28,610 nucleotides of DNA from CAIVND01 sp035532075 (GTDB lineage Bacteria; Actinomycetota; Acidimicrobiia; Acidimicrobiales; Bog-793): contig DATKRV010000032.1 of assembly GCA_035532075.1 (NCBI GenBank), positions 1-28,610 of the forward strand. Reading direction: 5' to 3'. Shown here one piece after another: positions 1-7,208 of the stretch. The position numbers and the translations under genes were made by a program. The notes beneath the pieces were generated by a model, which worked only from the letters and a program-made list of their open reading frames with translations, ran no database searches and had not been told where the DNA came from. How positions within the stretch are numbered: position 1 is the stretch's first letter; the number at the start of each line of letters is the position of its first letter.

Positions 1-710
1 GTCACCGGCGTGCGCTTTCACCCTGGCCATGTCTGGCGCATCTTGCGTGAACAACTGGGTTGGTCCCGCCAGCGCCCGGCCCGCCGGGCCATCGAGCGCA
101 ACGACGAGGCCATCGCTGCCTGGGTCAAAAAGGACTGGCCCCGTGTAAAAAAAACGCCAGACGGCGGGGGGCGTGGATAGTTTTTCAGGACGAGTCCGGC
201 TGCTCGTTGTTGCCCAGTGTGCGATCGACCTGGGCGCCGAGGGGTCAGACCCCGGTGCTCCGCCACCGCTTTAACTGGAAGCGCCTCTCTATCGCTGGTG
301 GTCTGTGCTTTCGCCCCGACGGTAAGGGTGCCACCCTGGTCTTTGGCACAAGGGCGGGGTCCTACAACGAGGACAGCCTCATCGAGTTCCTCACCGGGTT
401 GCACCAGGAGCTGGGTGGCGAAAAGGTCACCGTCGTCTGGGACGGCCTCCCCTCACACCGCTCGAAGAAGATGAAGGCGTTCATCAAACACCAGCGTCAT
501 TGGCTTGTGGTCGAACCACTTCCCGGTTATGCCCACGACATCAATCCCATCGAGCAGGTCTGGGGAAACCTCAAGAGCAAAGAGCTGGCCAACCTCTGTC
601 CCGACACTATTGATGAAGTCGGCCAGGCGGCCGAGGAGGGACTCAACCGTATCGGTACCGATGCCGAACTGTGCTTTGCGTTCCTGCGCCACTGCGGTCT
701 TTTACTATGA
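1..710 (+). CDS. IS630-family transposase, 5'-truncated by window edge, -1 frameshifted
   Basis: This is a cut-and-paste DDE transposase of the IS630/Tc1-mariner superfamily, which targets TA dinucleotides. The first 178 bases (frame 1, open at the left edge) encode the end of the DNA-binding region, including GWSRQRPARRAIER. Reading continues in frame 3 from about 147 with the catalytic core: FQDESG (first Asp), VVWDGLPSH (second Asp) and DINPIEQVWG (Glu). About 36 residues separate the second Asp from the Glu, as expected for this family. The two frames join exactly if ribosomes slip back one base on the A-run at 147-154, giving PRVKKNARRRGAW. Either this is programmed frameshifting or the gene is inactivated by one extra A. 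The stop is TGA at 708-710. The left end and terminal repeats lie outside the window, so completeness cannot be judged. Confidence 0.9.
147..154 (+). other. A8 slippery run, candidate -1 frameshift site
   Basis: Eight consecutive A lie in zero-frame phase A AAA AAA, the canonical X XXY YYZ heptamer for -1 slippage. Slipping here leaves the upstream frame before its stop at 178-180 and enters the catalytic frame. A single-base insertion in a dead copy would look the same. Confidence 0.5.
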
Positions 711-902
711 CCATTTACTCAGTGTATTATACGAAAGTCTTTAATGGCCACCAATTTGTTGCCGCTGGCGACTACCGGTACATGCATTTGGCGATAAGCA
801 AATTGATCACGAACGCAAAGTTCTCGATCGCGACATCTGCTGCGCGGCAGATCTTTCGGATTAAGAGTTCGCGCTTGGGGTAAACCCCGTATCCTTAATC
901 AC

Positions 903-931
903 TTGCATTAGCAAAAGGGAATCGATAGAGT
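903..931 (+). promoter_or_regulatory. Candidate sigma70-type promoter for the dioxygenase/liv segment
   Basis: TTGCAT at 903-908 and TAGAGT at 926-931 are separated by exactly 17 bases. Both hexamers are imperfect matches to the -35 and -10 consensus. It lies about 90 bases upstream of the dioxygenase start, in a gap with no competing gene. Confidence 0.3.
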
Positions 932-963
932 CACGGCCCGTAGGATCGCGAGGGTGGGTTGTA

Positions 964-998
964 AAGATCAAGCGCTCCGTATTCGTTCGCTTGATTTT
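964..998 (+). promoter_or_regulatory. Inverted repeat just upstream of the dioxygenase ribosome site
   Basis: ATCAAGCG at 967-974 is matched by CGCTTGAT at 988-995 around a 13-base loop. The stem extends outward by a G-U pair and two A-T pairs. A short T run closes it, and the ribosome binding site (1003-1011) starts only five bases later. It could be an operator for a local regulator, an attenuator or a terminator of upstream transcription; sequence alone does not decide. Confidence 0.4.
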
Positions 999-1018
999 GC
1001 GGGGAAGGGGGAAAATTC

Positions 1019-1873
1019 ATGAGCCTAAGAGCCACAATGACCGCGGAAATCACCTGTCAGCCGATTAGCCCAAAACTTGGCGCAGTGATCAGCGGCGTTG
1101 TCACGAAGTCTCCTCTTAGTCCTGAGCAAGTCTCTCAGTTGAAGACATACCTGCTGAAGTACAAAGTTCTCTTTTTTCGGGAGCAATACCTATCCTATGA
1201 AGAACAAGAGACGTTTGCTTCATTTTTCGGCGAATTACGCTTTGACCCTTTGGAAAATTGCATTGATGCACACCCAGGTTTGGCTCTGGTCGACAATGTT
1301 CCATTTTTTCACGCTGACTGGATGCATCAAGAGAATCCCCCCCTCTTTTCAATGCTGCAAATGAACACCGTGCCGGAGGTCGGTGGTGACACTATGTTTG
1401 CCGACCTGGTAACTAGCTATCAAGATCTCAGTGGGACTCTGCAGCAATTTCTCCAGACGTTGACCGTCACTCAGTGCCATCCAAAATATGAGGGAGATGG
1501 TTCTGCTCTGGCTCGTTCTTATTTGAACGAGCGCAACGTTGATTTCGATTTCTTGTTTGATTACATACAGCCCCGTTCTCAACCTTTGGTTCGGTACATT
1601 TCAGAAACAGGTGAGTCGAATTACTGGTTAAGTCGCGCGTACTCCCGGCGCATTAATGAACTCACATCTGATGAGAGTGAGATGCTGCTACATTTTCTCT
1701 TTCGGCACCAGATTGAGCCGCAATATGTCATCCGTTGGCGGTGGCATGAAGGAGACATCGCGTTTTGGGATCATCGAACCACCATCCATTCGGGAGTAAA
1801 AGATTATGGCGAGTTTCCGAGACAAGGATGTAGAGCAAGCATTTCGGGGGGGCGATTGGTACCGACAATTTGA
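1019..1873 (+). CDS. TauD/TfdA-family Fe(II)/2-oxoglutarate-dependent dioxygenase
   Basis: Members hydroxylate a small substrate (taurine, 2,4-D, carnitine precursors and others) while decarboxylating 2-oxoglutarate, in the cytoplasm. The 284-residue length is typical of the family. The iron triad is visible as H98 and D100 in FFHADW and the distal His H257 in WDHRTTIHSG. R268 and R272 (FPRQGCR) are the expected 2-oxoglutarate carboxylate ligands. The GGDTMFADL segment at 122-130 is the family's conserved core strand. The ATG at 1019 has a strong purine-rich ribosome site (1003-1011); an in-frame ATG at 1037 is an alternative. It lies upstream of the Liv importer on the same strand, which suggests that the imported compound or a product is its substrate. 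The substrate cannot be predicted from sequence. Confidence 0.88.
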   Translation: MSLRATMTAEITCQPISPKLGAVISGVVTKSPLSPEQVSQLKTYLLKYKVLFFREQYLSYEEQETFASFFGELRFDPLENCIDAHPGLALVDNVPFFHADWMHQENPPLFSMLQMNTVPEVGGDTMFADLVTSYQDLSGTLQQFLQTLTVTQCHPKYEGDGSALARSYLNERNVDFDFLFDYIQPRSQPLVRYISETGESNYWLSRAYSRRINELTSDESEMLLHFLFRHQIEPQYVIRWRWHEGDIAFWDHRTTIHSGVKDYGEFPRQGCRASISGGRLVPTI

Positions 1874-1986
1874 CATAGGTCATAAATTTTCTTTCGAGAA
1901 CATGGTCGGTTTAGGTGCAAAATGACAAACAGCAAAAGATCGGAATGCCCAATCAGCGGAATTCTGGTCACGGCAATGGGGGGAAA

Positions 1987-3333
1987 ATGAAATACGGAAT
2001 ACGGTTGGGAAAATATGCTTTAAGTGTGCTTGGTGCTGCCACTTTGATAAGCACGGGAATATCTGGAGTGTCTTTGGCATCGGGAATAAAAGCTTCTACT
2101 TCATTACATAATCATGCGGCTGTGAAGAGATCACTGGCGCCAATAACGATAGGGGTAATTTCGCCGTTTTCTGGTGGCGAGGCATTCATTGGCCAGCTGA
2201 ACAACGCTCAGACATATCCATCAGTGAGTTTGATAAATAAGGCTGGCGGGATTCTCGGCCACCAAATTGTTATCAAGGATGTGGATACCAAGAACGATCC
2301 AGCTGACGCCTTGCCTGCCACGGAGCAGTTTCTAGCGACAAATTCCAACGTCTTGATGGTCATGGCTCCGCAGACGACCGAGGCGCCTACCCTCGCCCCT
2401 GTATTTAATCGCGACAAGATCATCATGTGGTCGGGAGCTGGAGAGGCCTCGTTTGATCACTCGACTATGCCGTATTTTTGGCGAGGCCTGTATTCGGATC
2501 CTGCCAACGGGATGGCAATGGCTATGTGGGCCAAGCGTGAAGGATGGACTCGGATCGCGACAGTGTTTGGTTCCGACGGCGGATCTCAAGGCGACCTGCC
2601 TGGCGTGTTGCAGGGACTCAAGAAGGTGCCAGGAATGAAGTTGGTGACGTCATTGAATGTCACGCCCGACCAGCCGTCATACAAAGCACAAGTTGCCCGA
2701 CTTTTGAATTCGAAGCCACAGGCGATCTTTACCGAAGAGGATCCGACAACAGGAGCGACCTTCTTTGGTGAGCTGCAGCAGCAAGAGGGTGCTTCTCAGC
2801 ACATCCGTGTCATCGTCACGGCTACAGGTGGCGAGTCATCGTGGACGGGACCTGTCGAGGCCGCCATGGGCAAGTCGAACTTCTTGCGAGCCTTCAGTGC
2901 CGTGTCATTTCAGGCGCCCGCCCCGAACCCTGCAACTAAGCTATTTGACTCGGCCCTGTTGTCACAGGCGAGCAATGTTCCGAATCCATCGCAGTTCCTC
3001 GGATTCCCTGGCGTGAAGATTGGTTTTGATGGTTTGACGACGATCGCGCTTGCTGCCGTCGAGGCCAACTCGATCAATCCAACCGTTGTAGACAAATACG
3101 TCATGGATGTCGCAAATCCTGGCAAGGGCAAGCAGACGGTTTATAGCTTTGCTGAGGGTGTCAAGCTGATTCATGAAGGCAAGAAGATTCGCTATGTCGG
3201 TTCATCCGGTGGTTTCATATTTGACAAGTACCATAATTCGAGCGGTAATCAAGTAGCTATTGGGATGTCGCCCTCCGGTGCATCAATCACCAAATGGGTC
3301 ATCACGAATCAGATGATTGCAAACGTGGGATAG
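1987..3333 (+). CDS. LivK-type ABC transporter substrate-binding protein
   Basis: This is the extracytoplasmic binding protein of a branched-chain amino acid/carboxylate-type importer (Peripla_BP_6 fold). The ATG at 1987 gives 448 residues and an immediate signal peptide: basic start (KYGIRLGKY), hydrophobic core (ALSVLGAATLISTGISGV) and likely cleavage after SLA. The open frame extends upstream to a GTG at 1915, which would add 24 hydrophilic residues, so that start is less likely. The mature part begins ITIGVISPFSGGEAF, the conserved first strand, and AGGILGHQIVIKD is the typical second block. There is no lipobox Cys, unlike many Gram-positive binding proteins, so it may be released or stay anchored by an uncleaved signal. 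A strong hairpin separates it from livH. The ligand is unknown. Confidence 0.87.
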   Translation: MKYGIRLGKYALSVLGAATLISTGISGVSLASGIKASTSLHNHAAVKRSLAPITIGVISPFSGGEAFIGQLNNAQTYPSVSLINKAGGILGHQIVIKDVDTKNDPADALPATEQFLATNSNVLMVMAPQTTEAPTLAPVFNRDKIIMWSGAGEASFDHSTMPYFWRGLYSDPANGMAMAMWAKREGWTRIATVFGSDGGSQGDLPGVLQGLKKVPGMKLVTSLNVTPDQPSYKAQVARLLNSKPQAIFTEEDPTTGATFFGELQQQEGASQHIRVIVTATGGESSWTGPVEAAMGKSNFLRAFSAVSFQAPAPNPATKLFDSALLSQASNVPNPSQFLGFPGVKIGFDGLTTIALAAVEANSINPTVVDKYVMDVANPGKGKQTVYSFAEGVKLIHEGKKIRYVGSSGGFIFDKYHNSSGNQVAIGMSPSGASITKWVITNQMIANVG

Positions 3334-3365
3334 AAGCCAGACGCTCTCGCACCTTGTCTAATGAG

Positions 3366-3397
3366 CCCACACGGAGACGAAGTGGTCTCCGTGTGGG
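3366..3397 (+). terminator. 13-bp perfect hairpin between livK and livH
   Basis: CCCACACGGAGAC (3366-3378) pairs perfectly with GTCTCCGTGTGGG (3385-3397) around a 6-base loop and is followed by TTTGTTGTG. The T tract is short, so partial termination or an RNA-stabilising hairpin is likely. Such elements after a binding-protein gene typically allow more binding protein than permease to be made. Confidence 0.7.
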
Positions 3398-3445
3398 TTT
3401 GTTGTGCCCAAGTGACAATCTGCCTGTCTATTTCGGAGGTCTTTC

Positions 3446-4333
3446 ATGCATATATTTTTGTCCGCAGTCGGATTTGCGATCGTTGATGCGGCAATTCTTA
3501 GCATTGTCTCGATGGGATTTTCCCTTCAATTTGGCATGACGAATGTACTAAATCTTGCCTTCGGACCCCTTATGAGCCTCGGGGCACTTATTGCCTTTTA
3601 CCTCAATGAGAACGGTGTATTTATTTGGTATGCCGCGTTAATTGGCGCCTTGGCAGTCGGGCTCACCTCTCTATTTCTTGGACAGACCATATTCCGGACG
3701 TTTGCTAGAAAAGGGTCTCGGCTCTTCGAGATGGCGATTGTCAGTATCGCGGTGGGACTCGTAATAGATAATGCCATGGCGGCAATTACCCACAGCACCA
3801 CATATCAGTTTAATTTTCCGCTTGGTTCGAATCATGATATTGGAGGTATGACTTTTACGACTACAGAACTGATCATCATTTTAATAGCGGCTGTAACTAT
3901 CGCTTCGCTCGAATATGTGCTGCACCGAACTCGCTTGGGTGTTGCGATTCGAGCGAGTTCCGCAAACGCGAACCTTGCGTTGGCATCGGGCATCCGTACC
4001 GAGAGAGTCTTGAAACTTACGTGGATCATCTCCGGAGTACTTTGCGGTCTGGGGGGAGTCGTGCTCGCGATCAGTTATATGAGCATCAACTATACGACAG
4101 GAGATACATATCTCCCATATGTTTTGACCGCTGTAATTGTGGCAGGGATCGGAGCGATTGGCTACGCGGCAATCGCGGCGTTCATATTGTCATTAGTTGT
4201 CGAAGTAGCCGGTGCTTATGGCGCGGCGGCCTACAACATAATGATCGCTATCGGCATCCTCTTGATTATGTTGTTGGTTCGTCCACGCGGATTCTTTAGT
4301 GAACTCTGGGAGCGAGTGGAAGTGACCGCATGA
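3446..4333 (+). CDS. LivH-type ABC transporter permease
   Basis: This is one of two membrane subunits of the importer. The 295-residue product is hydrophobic throughout, with about eight membrane segments. It starts with the family pattern FSLQFGMTNVLNLAFGPLM, the usual first helix and loop. RTRLGVAIRASSAN (about 160-173) is the cytoplasmic coupling loop that contacts the ATPases. The C-terminus, IMLLVRPRGFF, is the standard LivH ending. The start codon has a clear GGAGGT site five bases upstream. Its stop overlaps the livM start by four bases (ATGA), so the permeases are translationally coupled. Confidence 0.9.
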   Translation: MHIFLSAVGFAIVDAAILSIVSMGFSLQFGMTNVLNLAFGPLMSLGALIAFYLNENGVFIWYAALIGALAVGLTSLFLGQTIFRTFARKGSRLFEMAIVSIAVGLVIDNAMAAITHSTTYQFNFPLGSNHDIGGMTFTTTELIIILIAAVTIASLEYVLHRTRLGVAIRASSANANLALASGIRTERVLKLTWIISGVLCGLGGVVLAISYMSINYTTGDTYLPYVLTAVIVAGIGAIGYAAIAAFILSLVVEVAGAYGAAAYNIMIAIGILLIMLLVRPRGFFSELWERVEVTA

Positions 4334-5358
4334 CTTTTTATCTTTCGACACTCGCGGTTTATTTCGTTGTCTATGCGCTCGGAACTCTTTCTTTGAACCT
4401 TCAGTTTGGTCTTGGAGGCATAGTTAACTTCGCACTCATTATCTTTGAAGCTGCTGGAGCATATGCAGCGTCGCTGACATCACTGGGACCGTCTGCCCAG
4501 GGTCTATCCAATGGACAACGATATTTCTGGGGTATCTCTCTAGCGTTTCCGTTGCCTTTGATCGCGGCCGGTCTTGCTGGCGGACTTCTTGCTCTGGTGA
4601 TTGGGCCGGCAACAATGCGTAAGATGCGCAGGGATTATCAGGCGGCTGCAATGCTTGCTGTAGCGCTCATTGTCGGGCAAGTTGTAACAAACGCTCCTGG
4701 ATTCTTGAACGGAGGTGCCGGGCTTTCTGGAGTCCCGCAGCCGCTGTACTCCAATTTGCATTTGTCTTTATCATCGTACGACTGGGCATACGTCGGCTGG
4801 GCGACGTTACTCGGAGTTCTCGGTTATGGATTTTGTCGTTGGATCAGCATGTCTCCTTTTGGAAGGACTCTGCGAGCGATTCGAGATGATGAAGATGCTG
4901 CCTCTGCGGTTGGAAAGAACCAATGGGGTGTGAGGATGCAAGTGTTTATCATTGGTGGTGTAATCGCAGGCGTCACCGGTGGGATCCTCGTCGAGTTCAT
5001 TGGCGCATGGTCCCCGTCGGCTTGGTCGTATCAGGAGACCTTCGTGCTCTTGCAGGCGGTAATTCTCGGAGGCGTCGGTAATGAGCGAGGGTCGCTCGTC
5101 GGAGCTTTTCTAGTTGGAATCGTGCTTTTAGAGGCTCCTACTTTTCTTCCAGCTATCGGATATCCGGGGCTTATTGATTCGGTTCAATGGATGATCATTG
5201 GTCTCGGCTACATTCTCATCCTTTGGATGAGGCCCCAGGGCCTTCTGAGGGAGCGTGTCGATCTACGTCTCGCTGGAGATGGCCGAAACATCTTTTCGTA
5301 TTTAAGGCCGGGCCGGTTACGAGGGGCGCAAAGCGCAAACACCTCGATTGGAGAGTGA
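4330..5358 (+). CDS. LivM-type ABC transporter permease
   Basis: This second permease of the Liv-type importer has 342 residues and about nine to ten hydrophobic segments. The family signatures SLNLQFGLGGIVNFA near the N-terminus, SPFGRTLRAIRDDEDAA (coupling loop, about 175-191) and ILILWMRPQGLL near the end are all present. It starts in the ATGA overlap with livH. The hydrophilic 30-residue tail after the last membrane segment is somewhat long. The livG start lies within or just after its stop codon, continuing the coupled operon. Confidence 0.9.
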   Translation: MTFYLSTLAVYFVVYALGTLSLNLQFGLGGIVNFALIIFEAAGAYAASLTSLGPSAQGLSNGQRYFWGISLAFPLPLIAAGLAGGLLALVIGPATMRKMRRDYQAAAMLAVALIVGQVVTNAPGFLNGGAGLSGVPQPLYSNLHLSLSSYDWAYVGWATLLGVLGYGFCRWISMSPFGRTLRAIRDDEDAASAVGKNQWGVRMQVFIIGGVIAGVTGGILVEFIGAWSPSAWSYQETFVLLQAVILGGVGNERGSLVGAFLVGIVLLEAPTFLPAIGYPGLIDSVQWMIIGLGYILILWMRPQGLLRERVDLRLAGDGRNIFSYLRPGRLRGAQSANTSIGE

Positions 5359-5362
5359 AATC

Positions 5363-6166
5363 TTGGCGAACTTGATGGATCCGTTTGCGGAGATCAAGCG
5401 AGAGGTAGACGTATATCTCGAAGTCAATGATATTGCAGTTGTATTCGGCGGCGTTCGAGCGGTTGATGGAGTGAGTATTGAGTTCAAGGGCGGTGCCGTC
5501 AATGGTCTTATCGGCCCCAATGGGGCAGGCAAGACCTCTTTGTTGCAGGTCATCGCTGGATCAGTGCACCCGGCGGCGGGGCAAGTCCTGCTCGATAACC
5601 GTAACATCACGCGATTTGGTCCTGCGAGGCGAGCGAGTCACGGGTTAATTCGGACCTTTCAGACAGCCAAAGTATTTGGACGTCTTAGCGTGATTGATAA
5701 TTTGCTGGTTGGTCTGCAAAACCAGACAGGAGACAAGTTATCTGCTGCTCTTTTTCGACGAAGAGCCTGGAAGCAGGAAGAGGAACTAGCTCGCGAGTAT
5801 GCAATGGGATTGTTAAGAGACTTTAATATGGAAAATCAAGCGCACGTGAGAGCTGCGGAGCTCAGTGGAGGCCAACGACGGATTGTTGAGTATCTCCGCT
5901 CGCTTATGGCAAAACCAAGAGTGTTGTTGCTAGATGAGCCAACGGTAGGTCTAGCGCCTTGGGTGACTGAGCGTTTATTGCACGATTTGCGTCGATTACG
6001 GGAACAGGGACTCTGCATAGTTATAGTCGAGCACGAAATGGAATTGATTCGCGCAATCTGTGACGTCGTCAATGTAATGGCTAGTGGCAAGGTCATAGCA
6101 TCTGGGAACTTCGACGAAGTTGCGCGAAATCGTGATGTGCAAGATGCATACTTGGGGAACCAATGA
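5363..6166 (+). CDS. LivG-type ABC transporter ATP-binding protein
   Basis: This is the first of two ATPases that power the importer. From the chosen start there are 267 residues with Walker A GPNGAGKT (51-58), signature LSGGQ (167-171), Walker B LLLDEPT with catalytic E192, and switch His H224 in VEHEME. The insert between Walker A and the signature is long, as is usual for LivG. I chose the TTG at 5363 because GGAGAG at 5350-5355 sits seven bases upstream; TTG 5348 and ATG 5375 are alternatives. The gene overlaps livF by four bases (ATGA). It ends AYLGNQ, the usual LivG ending. Confidence 0.9.
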   Translation: MANLMDPFAEIKREVDVYLEVNDIAVVFGGVRAVDGVSIEFKGGAVNGLIGPNGAGKTSLLQVIAGSVHPAAGQVLLDNRNITRFGPARRASHGLIRTFQTAKVFGRLSVIDNLLVGLQNQTGDKLSAALFRRRAWKQEEELAREYAMGLLRDFNMENQAHVRAAELSGGQRRIVEYLRSLMAKPRVLLLDEPTVGLAPWVTERLLHDLRRLREQGLCIVIVEHEMELIRAICDVVNVMASGKVIASGNFDEVARNRDVQDAYLGNQ

Positions 6167-6915
6167 CACCCCGTCTTCAAGTCGCCGACCTTACTGCTGG
6201 TTATCGCGAACCAATTGTCTCCGGAGTCGACTTCTCGGTCAATGATGGTGAGGTTTTCGCTATCGTCGGAGCAAACGGTGCTGGTAAGAGCACAATATTG
6301 AAGACAGTAATGGGCCAGGCACGAGCCCACAGCGGCAAGGTATTTCTTGAGGGCGAGAACGTCACATCGAGGCGGGGTGACTTTCTGTCCCGCAAAGGTG
6401 TCGGATACGTTCCACAACTGCATGATGTCTTTCCCGGCCTCTCTGTACTTGAAAACCTGAAGATGGGGGGCTATCTGCTTGAACGATCCCAGGTACCGGT
6501 TTATATCGAGCGAGCATTTGCAAGGTTTCCTCAGCTTTATTCGAAGCGACATACAGCAGCCCAAAAGCTGAGTGGAGGTGAACGCAAGCAGCTTGCCTTA
6601 AGTAGGGCGCTGATGGTTGAACCAAAGCTTCTCCTTTTGGATGAACCGACTTCGAATCTTGCTCCCAAGCTCGCGCAGGAATTGCTCCGTGAGCAGTTGC
6701 CCCAGCTTGCATCCGAAGGATTGGCAATTGTAGTTGTCGAGCAGAGGGTGGAAGCAGTTCTTGTCGTGGCGGATCAAGCATGTCTCGTTGGTTCGGGTCG
6801 CATGTTACGTGTGGGAACTGCCGAAGCAATCTTGGATGTTGTGCGCACAAATGGACTTTTGGCGGCGTCAGCCGCTGTGAATCTTGGGGACACATCAATT
6901 GATGTGTCGAGCTAA
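6163..6915 (+). CDS. LivF-type ABC transporter ATP-binding protein
   Basis: This is the second ATPase of the importer, 250 residues. Walker A is GANGAGKST (36-44), the signature LSGGE (136-140), and Walker B LLLLDEPT with D160 and E161; the switch position in VVVEQRVE carries Gln in place of His, as is common in LivF. GYVPQLHDVFPGLSVLENL (81-99) is the Q-loop and following LivF-type segment. It starts in the ATGA overlap with livG and ends the transporter operon. The last 20 or so residues, after the usual LivF end, are family-atypical and include codons that form a perfect DNA palindrome. Confidence 0.9.
   Translation: MTPRLQVADLTAGYREPIVSGVDFSVNDGEVFAIVGANGAGKSTILKTVMGQARAHSGKVFLEGENVTSRRGDFLSRKGVGYVPQLHDVFPGLSVLENLKMGGYLLERSQVPVYIERAFARFPQLYSKRHTAAQKLSGGERKQLALSRALMVEPKLLLLDEPTSNLAPKLAQELLREQLPQLASEGLAIVVVEQRVEAVLVVADQACLVGSGRMLRVGTAEAILDVVRTNGLLAASAAVNLGDTSIDVSS
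6889..6908. repeat. Perfect 20-bp palindrome at the 3' end of livF
   Basis: GACACATCAA is followed directly by TTGATGTGTC with no spacer. A loopless dyad suits a dimeric DNA-binding protein better than an RNA hairpin. It lies about 300 bases upstream of the next operon, inside the last codons of livF (GDTSIDVS). Confidence 0.45.
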
Positions 6916-7208
6916 TTGAGTGTCATCGAATTGCCCGCTTTGGACTGCTTCAGTTCGAACGGAGAAATGAGGTTCACTTGGATATGTGGCGACTTCGGTA
7001 GGTCAACGTCAAGACCTTGGGGTTGAATGCGCGTACCGATAGTGTTGAGCGTTGTGAAAGCTCTTTGCTTTGATAGTCAAGGAGAGAGACTGTAACGATC
7101 AGAACATGAAAGTCCGTTGGCTGCATGCACGAATGACGGTCGAGTCAATGGCAGAGGACTCCTTAATAACGAAAGTGAATTGATACTCAAAGGAAAGAAG
7201 GGTGCGAA
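6916..7208. other. Intergenic spacer between the transporter and CoA-ester operons
   Basis: The 293 bases hold no recognisable gene. A 25-codon frame at 7106-7183 lacks a ribosome site. No clear promoter pair with 16-18 base spacing was found. GAAGGG at 7197-7202 is the ribosome site of the downstream gene. Confidence 0.4.

Larger units (their letters stand above)
711..1018. other. Non-coding stretch between transposase and dioxygenase gene
   Basis: There is no convincing gene here. An open frame at 671-883 has no recognisable product and no good ribosome site. The right end of the IS630 element probably lies in the first few dozen bases, but its inverted repeat cannot be confirmed without the left end. 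At 859-900 there is a nested dyad: a 7-base outer stem (859-865 with 894-900) around GGGGTAAACCCC at 877-888. A candidate promoter (903-931) and a hairpin (964-998) follow. Confidence 0.5.

Noticed and set aside
671..883. 70-residue open frame after the transposase
   Set aside because: It has no recognisable product, overlaps the transposase end and lacks a ribosome site.
1870..1898. TTGACA overlapping the dioxygenase stop as a livK promoter
   Set aside because: The hexamer at 16-18 bases downstream does not resemble a -10 element.
7106..7183. 25-codon frame in the spacer before the thiolase-like gene
   Set aside because: It has no ribosome binding site and no recognisable peptide.
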